Positions 17,143 to 24,300 of a stretch of 64,000 bases of DNA are shown here, piece after piece. Within the stretch, counting starts at the first letter, position 1, and every line of letters begins with the position of its first letter. The notes beneath the pieces were generated by a model. That model worked only from the letters and a program-made list of their open reading frames with translations, did not search any database and was not told the origin of the DNA. The position numbers were made by a program, and so were the translations under genes. Origin of the DNA: Paenibacillus catalpae (GTDB lineage: Bacteria > Bacillota > Bacilli > Paenibacillales > Paenibacillaceae); contig NZ_FOMT01000005.1 of assembly GCF_900112695.1 (NCBI RefSeq), positions 69,957-133,956 of the forward strand. The letters are read 5' to 3'.

Positions 17143-18756
17143 TTGAAAACATTTGCTGAATTTGGCCTGGAACCTAAAGTGTTGCAGGCAATTACGGAGC
17201 TTGGATTTGAGGAATCTACCCCTATCCAGGACAAATCGATTCCCATTGCTATGTCAGGGAGCGATATGATTGGTCAAGCACAGACTGGTACAGGCAAAAC
17301 GGCTGCATTCGGAATTCCGCTCATCAACAAAATTCCGACTAGTGAAGAACGTATCGTTGCACTGATTATGACGCCGACCCGTGAACTTGCTATCCAAGTA
17401 GCAGACGAAATTGGGAAGCTGACTAAATACAAAGGTCTTCGTTCACTGCCGATCTATGGCGGACAAGAAATCGGCCGCCAGATTCGCGCGCTGAAGAAGA
17501 AGCCGCAAATCATTATCGGTACACCGGGCCGTTTGCTCGACCATATTAATCGCAAAACGATTAAGCTTGAAGATGTACAAACCGTTGTTCTTGACGAAGC
17601 GGATGAAATGCTGGATATGGGCTTCATGGAAGATATTCAATCGATCCTGAAGCAAGTGCCGGATGAGCGTCAAACACTGTTGTTCTCGGCTACAATGCCG
17701 GCGAACATTCAAAAGCTGGCACAACAATTCTTGAAAAACCCGGAGCATGTATCGGTTATTCCGAAGCAAGTAACTGCACCGCTTATCGAACAAAACTATA
17801 TCGAAGTGCACGAGCGTCAAAAATTCGAAGCTCTGTCCCGACTGCTCGATATGGAATCACCAGAGCTCGCCATTATTTTCGGCCGTACCAAGCGTCGGGT
17901 TGATGAGCTGAGCGAAGGTCTGCAAAAACGCGGATATTCGGCCGATGGTCTTCATGGTGACTTGTCTCAGAACCAGCGCGACAACGTAATGCGCAAGTTC
18001 CGTGACGGCAGCATTGATGTCCTCGTTGCAACGGACGTTGCAGCACGTGGCCTTGATGTTTCCGGCGTAACGCATGTTATCAACTTTGACCTCCCGCAAG
18101 ATCCGGAGAGCTATGTTCACCGTATCGGCCGTACTGGCCGCGCAGGTAAAGAAGGTTCGGCGTACTCGTTCGTGACGCCTCGTGAAACAGATCACCTGCA
18201 CTTCATCGAGAAAGTTACGCGTCAACGCATCAACAAAAAACCTTTGCCAAGCCTTGCTGAAGCGATTGAAGGCAAACAACGCCTCACTGCTGAACGCGTT
18301 CTGGAAATTGTTCAGAATGATGAATTCACGGAATACAAAGGTATTGCAATCCAATTGCTGGAGCAATACGATTCCGTTCATTTGATGGCAGCTGCCCTGA
18401 AATTGCTCACAGGCGAGAAGAAAGACGTCAACGTTGAACTGACGCCTGAAGAACCGCTTCGCGCGAAAAAACGCAAGCCGGATATCCGTTCGAATGGGCG
18501 CCGTTACTCCGGCGGATCGTTTGGCGGCGGCAACCGCGGCGGTCAAGGCGGCAGTGGCGGCGGCGGTGGATACCGTGGCCGTGATGACAAACGCAGCAGC
18601 GGGGGTTCCCGTGGCGGCTACGAAAGCCGTAATCGCGACAACAACGGTGGAAGCGGAAGCCGCGGACGCAGCGGTGAAGGCCGCAGCAGCAACAGCAGCA
18701 GCAACAGTGAGCCGCGCCGTCCGAAATATTCGTCTGAAGACTTCGTAAACAACTAA
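17143..18756 (+). CDS. cshA: DEAD-box RNA helicase CshA
   Basis: A 537-residue ATP-dependent RNA helicase. It shows the Q motif (GFEESTPIQ), Walker A AQTGTGKT at 46-53, PTRELA, TPGR, DEAD at 151-154, SAT (LLFSATMP), and helicase C motifs VATDVAARGLD and HRIGRTGRAG. The C-terminal 95 residues are Gly/Arg/Ser-rich RNA-binding tail. The sequence follows Bacillus CshA closely, a degradosome-associated helicase involved in mRNA decay and cold adaptation. The start is TTG 17143, with AAAGGAG at 17124-17130; spacing of 12 is long. A TATAAT lies at 17087-17092, about 50 bases upstream. A terminator follows at 18770. Confidence 0.95.
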   Translation: MKTFAEFGLEPKVLQAITELGFEESTPIQDKSIPIAMSGSDMIGQAQTGTGKTAAFGIPLINKIPTSEERIVALIMTPTRELAIQVADEIGKLTKYKGLRSLPIYGGQEIGRQIRALKKKPQIIIGTPGRLLDHINRKTIKLEDVQTVVLDEADEMLDMGFMEDIQSILKQVPDERQTLLFSATMPANIQKLAQQFLKNPEHVSVIPKQVTAPLIEQNYIEVHERQKFEALSRLLDMESPELAIIFGRTKRRVDELSEGLQKRGYSADGLHGDLSQNQRDNVMRKFRDGSIDVLVATDVAARGLDVSGVTHVINFDLPQDPESYVHRIGRTGRAGKEGSAYSFVTPRETDHLHFIEKVTRQRINKKPLPSLAEAIEGKQRLTAERVLEIVQNDEFTEYKGIAIQLLEQYDSVHLMAAALKLLTGEKKDVNVELTPEEPLRAKKRKPDIRSNGRRYSGGSFGGGNRGGQGGSGGGGGYRGRDDKRSSGGSRGGYESRNRDNNGGSGSRGRSGEGRSSNSSSNSEPRRPKYSSEDFVNN

Positions 18757-18769
18757 GTTATCTAGATCA

Positions 18770-18818
18770 GGGGAAGTCCGTGATGCCTAGCGGGCATCCG
18801 GGCTTTCCCTTTTTTTCC
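18770..18818 (+). terminator. Rho-independent terminator after cshA
   Basis: A long stem of GGGGAAGTCCG and GATGCC (18770-18787) with GGCATC and CGGGCTTTCCC (18793-18810) carries G-U pairs and a small bulge, followed by TTTTTTT. Confidence 0.88.
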
Positions 18819-18856
18819 TATTAATGAACTTATTCTATGAGGTAGGGGCGAATCAA

Positions 18857-19642
18857 ATGGAACCAAAAGGCCTTGTTGGCGGTTTGTATCGGATTTCCGA
18901 ATGGATAATGCGTCTGGCGGTCATTAACATCTTATGGCTGGTATGTTCGATTCCGTTTGTATTTATCGCTTGGAGCGGACTTCTCGCTGCGCCGGCAGAT
19001 ACTTCTGATTCTGCGATTACGAGTCAGGTATATGCGACATTAATTATGATGGCGGTTATCGCACCGTTCACTCTATTCCCGGCTACGGGAGCCATGTTTA
19101 CGATTGCACGTAAATGGGTGATGGGTGAAGTAGATGTACCATTGTTCAAAACGTTCTTCCGCGGTTACAAAGAGAATTATTTTCAAAGTATGATTGGCGG
19201 CATTTTTTATTCTTTAGTACTCGGAATCATGATTATTGATTTTGTTGTTTACAAAGATCAATTCAACCTGTTCTCCTACTTGTACCTGGCAATTTGTCTT
19301 CTGCTTGTGGTTTCCTTGTTTAACTTTTTCTCGATGCTTGTGCACTATCATATGAAAACGTTTCAATTGCTGAAGAACGCCATCCTCATTACAATTGGAC
19401 GTCCAATCCGTTCGTTCTCGACGGCTATTATGGCCGCTGCGGTAATGTACTTCAGCACGCAGTATACGTTCCTCATTCCATTCTTCATGGGAAGTGTCAT
19501 TGCTTATCTATCGTTCTGGAACTTCTTCATGATTTACCGCAAGCTCCAGGATCAGATGGACAAGGAAAAACAAAAAGCAGAAGAAGAGCAAGCAAACGAG
19601 TTTGCGGAGCTTGCTGATTCGGAGAGAGACCGGAACCAGTAA
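18857..19642 (+). CDS. DUF624 (YesL-like) membrane protein
   Basis: A 261-residue protein with about five to six membrane helices and a charged C-terminal tail (DQMDKEKQKAEEEQANEF). The opening, LYRISEWIMRLAVINILWL followed by LFPATGAMFTIARKWV, is the DUF624/YesL signature. Homologues often sit beside carbohydrate operons or two-component systems in Paenibacillus, but their function is unknown. I chose ATG 18857 because AGGGGCG lies 7 bases upstream; the frame also opens at 18824, inside the cshA terminator region. 6S RNA is encoded directly downstream. Confidence 0.85.
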   Translation: MEPKGLVGGLYRISEWIMRLAVINILWLVCSIPFVFIAWSGLLAAPADTSDSAITSQVYATLIMMAVIAPFTLFPATGAMFTIARKWVMGEVDVPLFKTFFRGYKENYFQSMIGGIFYSLVLGIMIIDFVVYKDQFNLFSYLYLAICLLLVVSLFNFFSMLVHYHMKTFQLLKNAILITIGRPIRSFSTAIMAAAVMYFSTQYTFLIPFFMGSVIAYLSFWNFFMIYRKLQDQMDKEKQKAEEEQANEFAELADSERDRNQ

Positions 19643-19659
19643 ATAGCAGCAAGCCCAAG

Positions 19660-19688
19660 TTTACTTTTGCCGGATTTAAGTCTATAAT
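19660..19688 (+). promoter_or_regulatory. Sigma-A promoter of 6S RNA
   Basis: TTTACT at 19660-19665, a 17-base spacer and a perfect TATAAT at 19683-19688. Transcription should start near 19695. Confidence 0.75.
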
Positions 19689-19694
19689 AGCAAT

Positions 19695-19878
19695 ACATCC
19701 TGCGATGTTCGTTTCGGCTTTACGTTGTTTTGAACCAATGGCTGTTTCTAGGGAGACCAATATTGGAACGCGGCTGACAAGCCCTCGAAAAAGGGATTTC
19801 AAAAACGTTTCTGCGGACACCCACCTGCGAGAGCGGGTTCAGAAACATGTGAGTCGGACGGCATAGGCGGGTTTTTTT
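19695..19878 (+). ncRNA. ssrS: 6S RNA
   Basis: A structured non-coding RNA of about 180 bases that mimics an open promoter and sequesters sigma-A RNA polymerase in stationary phase. The 5' segment CCTGCGATGTTCG can pair with the 3' segment CGGACGGCATAGGCGGG, matching the closing stem and conserved AUGUUCG of 6S RNAs. Further in, GTTTTGAACC pairs with GGGTTCAGAAAC, and the central region contains GGGAGACC and ACACCCACCTGC, which correspond to the large internal bubble region. It has its own promoter and ends in GGCGGG plus seven T. No open reading frame explains the segment. The exact ends are inferred. Confidence 0.88.
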
Positions 19879-19897
19879 CTTGCCATTATAGAGACCG

Positions 19898-19942
19898 GCA
19901 GTTCCTTGGTCATCGTGCTGTGATGATCAAGGGGCTGCTTTT
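19898..19942 (+). terminator. Long hairpin with T-run downstream of 6S RNA
   Basis: A 17-bp stem (19898-19914 with 19922-19938) with several G-U pairs and a short loop is followed by TTTTG. It may be a backup terminator for 6S RNA. No gene lies between it and the hypothetical gene at 20036. Confidence 0.6.
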
Positions 19943-20035
19943 GTATGTTGAAGCATGTTTTCTGGTCTTTTTTCAAGGAAATAAACATGCTACAATTATT
20001 TTGACGTACATAGATGCTAGAGGGGGAGATCATCG

Positions 20036-20419
20036 TTGTTGAAGCGCACTCTAATCGGACTGCTTCGCAGTCACGAAGCGACGGGCGATAAAGCTAAAGA
20101 CCCACTGCTCAAATCACATATCTACAAGCTCTCAAAGGAAAAAGCGTGGGAGGAAGTTGTGTCCACTCTGAAGAAGATGCAGGGTTACAAGCTGCTCCAC
20201 GAAGTGAAGTCAGTTGGGGAGATTGTCATGGAGAAACGCACGATGACCGGACGTACAATGGATATTACCGTAACCGTCATTGGCGTGAATCCTGTTACCT
20301 CGGCAGTTGATATTTATTCCGCTTCCAAAGGATCGTTAGGGGATCTTGGTTCCAATTACCGGGTTATTCTTGATATTTACCGTACATTGGACAAGAAACT
20401 TGCCGCATTCAAGGCATAA
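20036..20419 (+). CDS. Hypothetical protein, 127 aa
   Basis: Function unknown. A small basic soluble protein: helical N-terminal half (DPLLKSHIYKLSKEKAWEEVV), then a beta-rich segment (EIVMEKRTMTGRTMDITVTVIGVNPVTSAVDIYSASKG) and a final helix. The start is TTG 20036 with AGGGGGAG 7 bases upstream; a second TTG at 20039 is in the same frame. A possible -10 TACAAT is at 19991-19996. The fold resembles proteins that bind a small ligand in a sandwich, but I cannot name a family. It converges on tpx over a shared hairpin. Confidence 0.7.
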   Translation: MLKRTLIGLLRSHEATGDKAKDPLLKSHIYKLSKEKAWEEVVSTLKKMQGYKLLHEVKSVGEIVMEKRTMTGRTMDITVTVIGVNPVTSAVDIYSASKGSLGDLGSNYRVILDIYRTLDKKLAAFKA

Positions 20420-20441
20420 AAGGAATCACATAAATAACAAA

Positions 20442-20472
20442 AAAGCGAGGAAGGTAAGCCTTCACTCGCTTT
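20442..20472 (-). terminator. Terminator between convergent genes, mainly for tpx
   Basis: AAAGCGAG plus GAAGG (20442-20454) pairs with CCTTC plus CTCGCTTT (20459-20472), with one bulge. On the minus strand it is followed by TTTTTTGTT, so it is strongest for tpx. Confidence 0.85.
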
Positions 20473-20485
20473 ATTCATGCTTAAA

Positions 20486-21004
20486 TTATACGAGCGCTTT
20501 AACCGCGTTAATCGCTTGCTCGTAGTTTGGATGTTCTGTCATTTCGGACAGATATTCTACGTATTGTACTTTATCGTTCTCGTCAATGACGAAGATCGCA
20601 CGCATATCCAAGCCAAATTCTTTTATGTATACGCCATATGCTTGACCAAAATCATGCGATTTGAAGTCCGACAGCATAACCACTTTATCTACGCCGGCTG
20701 CACCGCACCAGCGGGATTGAGCGAAAGGTGTATCTACACTGACAGTCAGTACGATAACTTTATCGCCCAGATTTGCAGCTTCTTCGTTGAAACGGCGGGT
20801 TTGTGCATCGCACACGCCAGTATCGATAGAAGGAACAACGCTGATCAGCTTTACTTTACCTGCGAAATCTTTCAAGGAAACGGAGTCAACGAGCGATTTG
20901 TTGATTGTGAAATCAGGAGCTTGGTCTCCAACTTTTACTTCCGGTCCGATTAATGTAATAGGATTGCCTTTAAATGCGGCAACGCCAGTGCGTTCTTGTG
21001 ACAT
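20486..21004 (-). CDS. tpx: Thiol peroxidase Tpx (atypical 2-Cys peroxiredoxin)
   Basis: A 172-residue cytoplasmic peroxidase that reduces hydrogen and alkyl peroxides with thioredoxin. The peroxidatic C65 lies in PSIDTGVCDAQT and the resolving C100 in FAQSRWCGAAG, the spacing typical of Tpx. The opening GNPITLIGPEVKVGDQAPDF is also diagnostic. Length is normal. The start ATG 21004 has GGAGG about 8 bases upstream on the minus strand. It is monocistronic, with its terminator at 20442-20472. The rhomboid gene diverges 99 bases away. Confidence 0.97.
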   Translation of the reverse strand: MSQERTGVAAFKGNPITLIGPEVKVGDQAPDFTINKSLVDSVSLKDFAGKVKLISVVPSIDTGVCDAQTRRFNEEAANLGDKVIVLTVSVDTPFAQSRWCGAAGVDKVVMLSDFKSHDFGQAYGVYIKEFGLDMRAIFVIDENDKVQYVEYLSEMTEHPNYEQAINAVKALV

Positions 21005-21103
21005 AATGGATATGTCCTCCTTCTCACGTTTAGGGTTTGTAACAGGATATATTATAAGCTTTATGAATCGGCATTGTCCAATGGTTGGAAGGGGAGATTC
21101 GTA

Positions 21104-21751
21104 ATGATTTTTTTAAGATATGAAAGCTTTCGCGGATATCTTCGTGCTTATCCGGTTACTTCCGTCATCATTGCGCTCAACCTTATTTATTTCATTGTAA
21201 TCTTGGTTACCGGGGATATTAACGACAATTACCATTTGGTCCAATCCGGTGCTTTTGTCAGCTTTATGCCGGATAATTCGTTTGGTCTGAATGAGCCGTG
21301 GCGGATCATCACTTCGATGTTTATGCACTCGAGCCTCCAGCATATCTTTTTTAATATGTTCTCGATCCTTGTGTTCGCTCCACCACTCGAACGGCTGCTT
21401 AAGCCGGTGAAATATGCGATTTTTTATTTGTTATGCGGTATCCTCGCGAATCTGTTTACCGGACTTATACACGGCCTAACCGGGGATGAGCGGATCTTTT
21501 ATTTATCTACCGGGGCTTCCGGAGCTATCTACGGGGTATTTGGGGCTTTTCTATTTATCGCCATATTCCGTAAAGCATGGCTGGATCAGGGCTCGCGAAG
21601 GACGGTTTACACGATTTTGGCGTTTGGGCTTATCTTCTCTGTGCTAACGCCAAGTGTCAGCCTGCTTGGCCATGTAGGAGGCGGAGTTGCCGGGTTTTTG
21701 CTTTATGGCTTATTGGACCGCGCTATGACGAAGAAACGGCGCACGTATTAG
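21104..21751 (+). CDS. Rhomboid-family intramembrane serine protease
   Basis: A 215-residue polytopic protein with six predicted helices. The catalytic serine is in STGASGAIYGVFGAF and the histidine in SLLGHVGGGVAG, the serine-histidine dyad of rhomboid proteases. WRIITSMFMHSSLQHIFFNM is the conserved helix-2 block. It should cleave membrane-anchored proteins within the bilayer; substrates are unknown. ATG 21104 has AAGGGGAG about 8 bases upstream and replaces the earlier in-frame start at 21074. The LysR regulator gene begins 30 bases downstream. Confidence 0.93.
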   Translation: MIFLRYESFRGYLRAYPVTSVIIALNLIYFIVILVTGDINDNYHLVQSGAFVSFMPDNSFGLNEPWRIITSMFMHSSLQHIFFNMFSILVFAPPLERLLKPVKYAIFYLLCGILANLFTGLIHGLTGDERIFYLSTGASGAIYGVFGAFLFIAIFRKAWLDQGSRRTVYTILAFGLIFSVLTPSVSLLGHVGGGVAGFLLYGLLDRAMTKKRRTY

Positions 21752-21781
21752 AATCAGGATGTACGGGAGATAGGAGACATT

Positions 21782-22708
21782 ATGGAACTACGTCAGCTTT
21801 ATTATTTTGTGAAGGTTGCCAAGAAAGAACATGTGACACAAGCGGCAGAAGAGCTGCATGTTGCGCAATCTGCGGTCAGCCGTCAAATCCATCAGCTTGA
21901 GGAGGAGCTTGGCGTTAAGCTGTTTCTGCAGAAAGGGCGCAATTTGCAGCTGACGCCGGTTGGTCAGTTGTTCCTTAAACGTGCGGAAGTGATTCTGGAA
22001 GATCTGGAGAAAGCAGTCGTGGAGATCCACGAGTTTATGGATCCGGAGAAAGGGGAGATCCGTCTGGGTTTCCCGCATAGTCTTGGCGTATCTGTTGTTC
22101 CTCAGGTTGTGGCATCCTTCCGCAAGCTTCATCCTAATGTCAAATTCCGTTTCCGTCAGGGCATGTACCCGTCTTTGATTCGCGATATGGTGAAGGGGGA
22201 GATTGATCTTGCTTTTATCTCTCCATTTCCGGATGAGCATGAGCATGTTTGCGGTCAAGTATTGCTGACAGAGGAGCTGTATGCGATACTTCCTCCTAAT
22301 CACCCGCTCGCAGGCGAGCAGGAAATTGATCTAAACCAGCTGCAGGAAGATACATTTGTTATGTTCAGCGAGGGATACTCTCTGCGGCCAATTGTATGGG
22401 AAGCCTGTCAGGAGGCCGGGTTTACCCCGAAGATCGGTTTTGAGGGTGAGGAGACAGAGACCATCCGCGGTCTGGTTGCGGCCGGCATGGGAGTAAGCCT
22501 GCTGCCCGAGATGGCCCTGTATCATGCGGGGGTGCTGCAATCAGCCAAGGTTCGCATTCGTTCGCCAAGGGTAACCAGGAATATCGGCATCATACATCGC
22601 TCGAATGAGAAGATGCCTCTGGTGGCTAAAGTGTTCCACAGCTTCTTAATAAAGTATTTCAGTGAGCTTGAAGATAAAAAGGGGAAATCAGAAACGGTAA
22701 TCACCTAG
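21782..22708 (+). CDS. LysR-family regulator, GltC-like
   Basis: A 308-residue regulator. The N-terminal winged helix (MELRQLYYFVKVAKKEHVTQ, then AAEELHVAQSAVSRQIHQLE) matches GltC of Bacillus subtilis nearly word for word, and so does the effector domain (IRLGFPHSLG, RQGMYPSLI, MFSEGYSLR, GLVAAGMGVSLLPE). GltC activates glutamate synthase genes in response to 2-oxoglutarate and glutamate. No gltAB lies in the window, so the target is unknown and it could be another member of the same group. A GGAG-type site (GGGAGATAGGAG) precedes the ATG. A 24-bp palindrome overlaps the stop codon. Confidence 0.9.
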   Translation: MELRQLYYFVKVAKKEHVTQAAEELHVAQSAVSRQIHQLEEELGVKLFLQKGRNLQLTPVGQLFLKRAEVILEDLEKAVVEIHEFMDPEKGEIRLGFPHSLGVSVVPQVVASFRKLHPNVKFRFRQGMYPSLIRDMVKGEIDLAFISPFPDEHEHVCGQVLLTEELYAILPPNHPLAGEQEIDLNQLQEDTFVMFSEGYSLRPIVWEACQEAGFTPKIGFEGEETETIRGLVAAGMGVSLLPEMALYHAGVLQSAKVRIRSPRVTRNIGIIHRSNEKMPLVAKVFHSFLIKYFSELEDKKGKSETVIT

Positions 22709-22718
22709 GTGATTACCG
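22695..22718. repeat. Perfect 24-bp palindrome over the LysR stop codon
   Basis: CGGTAATCACC at 22695-22705 and its complement GGTGATTACCG at 22708-22718 flank TA with no loop. The stop codon TAG lies within it. No T-run follows, so it is distinct from the terminator at 22731. It may be a protein-binding site or an extra RNA hairpin. Confidence 0.7.
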
Positions 22719-22730
22719 TCAATGATGAAA

Positions 22731-22766
22731 AAAAGAACGGTATCGCCAATGCGATACCGTTCTTTT
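22731..22766. terminator. Bidirectional terminator between LysR and YugP genes
   Basis: A perfect 15-bp stem, AAAAGAACGGTATCG (22731-22745) with its complement (22752-22766), has a six-base loop and A/T tracts on both sides, so it serves both converging genes. Confidence 0.93.
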
Positions 22767-22777
22767 GTTATGTTCTA

Positions 22778-23464
22778 TTAGTCATCATCGCTCGATGACG
22801 TAAAGATCATAATGTATTTGACCAGCTCAAGCAAAGAGATCAGCGCTGCTGCCACATAAGTTAGGGCTGCTGCGTTCAGTACCTTCGCTACGCCGCGTTC
22901 TTCTTCGTTTGTAATAAAGCCTTCAGCAACCATTAGATCACGTGCACGGTTACTTGCGTTAAACTCAACCGGCAATGTGATGACTTGGAAGGCAACAGCA
23001 ACGGAGAAGAAGATGATGCCAAGTCCAACCAGATTCATCGCGTGGAACAGGAAGCCGGCAATCAGCAGGAATGGTGCGATACCGGATGCGATGTTAACGA
23101 CCGGGAAGATTCGGTGGCGGAGCACAAGCATCGGATAATGTACTTTGTGCTGAATCGCATGCCCAACTTCGTGGCAGGCAACCGCAACAGCCGAGATGGA
23201 GCTCTCGTAATAGACTTGCTCGGATAATCTGACAACACGGTGAATCGGATCGTAGTGGTCCGATAAAGTGCCGCGTACGGGCTCAATGGGTACATCATGC
23301 AGGCCATTGGCATCCAGCATACGTCTTGCTGCTTGGTAACCGGTCAATCCGTACGTTGTTTGGACGCCGGCCCATCTGTTAAACGTTCCTTTCACCCGAA
23401 ACTGCGCCCATATGGATAGAGCGAATGCAATCAGGATGAGGAAGTCCATAGGGTGAAAAAACAT
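22778..23464 (-). CDS. yugP: YugP-like neutral zinc metallopeptidase
   Basis: A 228-residue membrane zinc peptidase (Zn_peptidase_2 family). The HExxH motif is in VACHEVGHAIQH, and three or four hydrophobic segments are visible: one at the N-terminus, two after the motif, one near the C-terminus. A later EFNAS could supply the third ligand (glutamate). Membrane location is predicted; substrates are unknown. The start ATG 23464 follows the MerR gene by 52 bases on the same strand, so the two may be cotranscribed. The C-terminus is acidic (SSSDDD). Confidence 0.92.
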   Translation of the reverse strand: MFFHPMDFLILIAFALSIWAQFRVKGTFNRWAGVQTTYGLTGYQAARRMLDANGLHDVPIEPVRGTLSDHYDPIHRVVRLSEQVYYESSISAVAVACHEVGHAIQHKVHYPMLVLRHRIFPVVNIASGIAPFLLIAGFLFHAMNLVGLGIIFFSVAVAFQVITLPVEFNASNRARDLMVAEGFITNEEERGVAKVLNAAALTYVAAALISLLELVKYIMIFTSSSDDD

Positions 23465-23516
23465 GTGATCATACCTCCATTAGAATCATCAAGGATTGTA
23501 CCGATGGGACAAATGC

Positions 23517-23957
23517 TTACATGAAAGGTCCCTTGTTAATAAGAAGCATTAACGCTTCGATACAAGCTGCGGTTTGAGGCATCAAGCGTGTATACAAACG
23601 ATTGGCCTGTCTCGGCTTCAGCTGCTTGATTACCGGCTCCAGCTCCTTCACTTCACGCTCAAGCTGGCTTAAGTGATTCTGCAGATCTGTGAGCTTCTGA
23701 GACACCTGCTCCTCGGCTGTAATCTTGCTCCAGCCCTCCAAAGCTTCCCTGATTTCGTCCAGCGTATATTTTTCTTGCTTCATTTGTTCGATACGTTTGA
23801 GCCTGACTAAAGTTTCATCATGATATAAGCGATAGTTTTTGGCGGAACGTTCCGATGGTTCTATTAGGCCCATGGATGTGTAGTAGTCAATCGTCCGAGA
23901 GCTGACATTCGCTATCTTCGCAAGCTCACCTATTCGATAAAGCTTCGTATCCCCAAT
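23517..23957 (-). CDS. MerR-family regulator, apparent ATT start
   Basis: A 146-residue regulator. The reading frame encodes a complete MerR winged helix, KLYRIGELAKIANVSSRTID then YYTSMGLIEPSERSAKNYRL, followed by a coiled-coil dimerisation helix (about residues 75-115). No effector domain or metal cysteines are seen apart from one cysteine near the end. The frame is open only from 23972 (TAG at 23975-23973), and its first ATG, at 23873, lies after the recognition helix. No ATG, GTG or TTG precedes it. The best start is ATT 23957, 7 bases after the strong site AAGGAAGG and about 27 bases from the promoter start. See findings. It probably forms a unit with yugP. Confidence 0.8.
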   Translation of the reverse strand: MGDTKLYRIGELAKIANVSSRTIDYYTSMGLIEPSERSAKNYRLYHDETLVRLKRIEQMKQEKYTLDEIREALEGWSKITAEEQVSQKLTDLQNHLSQLEREVKELEPVIKQLKPRQANRLYTRLMPQTAACIEALMLLINKGPFM

Positions 23958-23990
23958 CTCTCCACCTTCCTTCTATATAACTGTTCCTTA

Positions 23991-24020
23991 ATCATAATCG
24001 GAAACTAACCATACAGTCAA
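23991..24020 (-). promoter_or_regulatory. Sigma-A promoter of the MerR gene
   Basis: On the minus strand, TTGACT (24020-24015), an 18-base spacer and TATGAT (23996-23991). The predicted start near 23984 leaves a 27-base leader that contains AAGGAAGG and then ATT 23957. A near-match to a GlnR box (TGTTA-N7-GTACA, 24024-24040) abuts the -35. Confidence 0.6.
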
Positions 24021-24141
24021 ACGTGTTACATGAAAGTACAAATTTCGCCTCTTTATTGAAAGATAGTAAATACTGATTCCAAAGTAATAGATTCAAAATG
24101 CGAAGAATATATAGGCTATAGAACCAATTCCCTAGCTCATT

Positions 24142-24158
24142 TGTGAAAAAACTTAACA
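24142..24158 (+). promoter_or_regulatory. GlnR/TnrA box, upstream site
   Basis: TGTGAAAAAACTTAACA matches the GlnR/TnrA consensus TGTNA-N7-TNACA at every fixed position. It is centred about 100 bases before the predicted amtB start of transcription. Confidence 0.75.
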
Positions 24159-24216
24159 TTCCGTTCGTTTTCAGACACGAACGTTAGATTTTTTTTCTAT
24201 TTTAGAAGATTATATA

Positions 24217-24245
24217 TTGTCAAAATAGGTGCTTCTGACTATAAT
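24217..24245 (+). promoter_or_regulatory. Sigma-A promoter of the amtB operon
   Basis: TTGTCA at 24217-24222, a 17-base spacer and a perfect TATAAT at 24240-24245; transcription should begin near 24252. Confidence 0.8.
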
Positions 24246-24266
24246 GACATTAAGTCTTTCCTAACA

Positions 24267-24283
24267 TGTTAGTAAACATCACA
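24267..24283 (+). promoter_or_regulatory. GlnR/TnrA box, downstream site
   Basis: TGTTAGTAAACATCACA matches TGTNA-N7-TNACA perfectly. It lies about 15 to 31 bases after the predicted start of transcription, a position expected to block transcription when occupied. Confidence 0.82.
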
Positions 24284-24300
24284 TTAAGGGAGTGGTCGTA

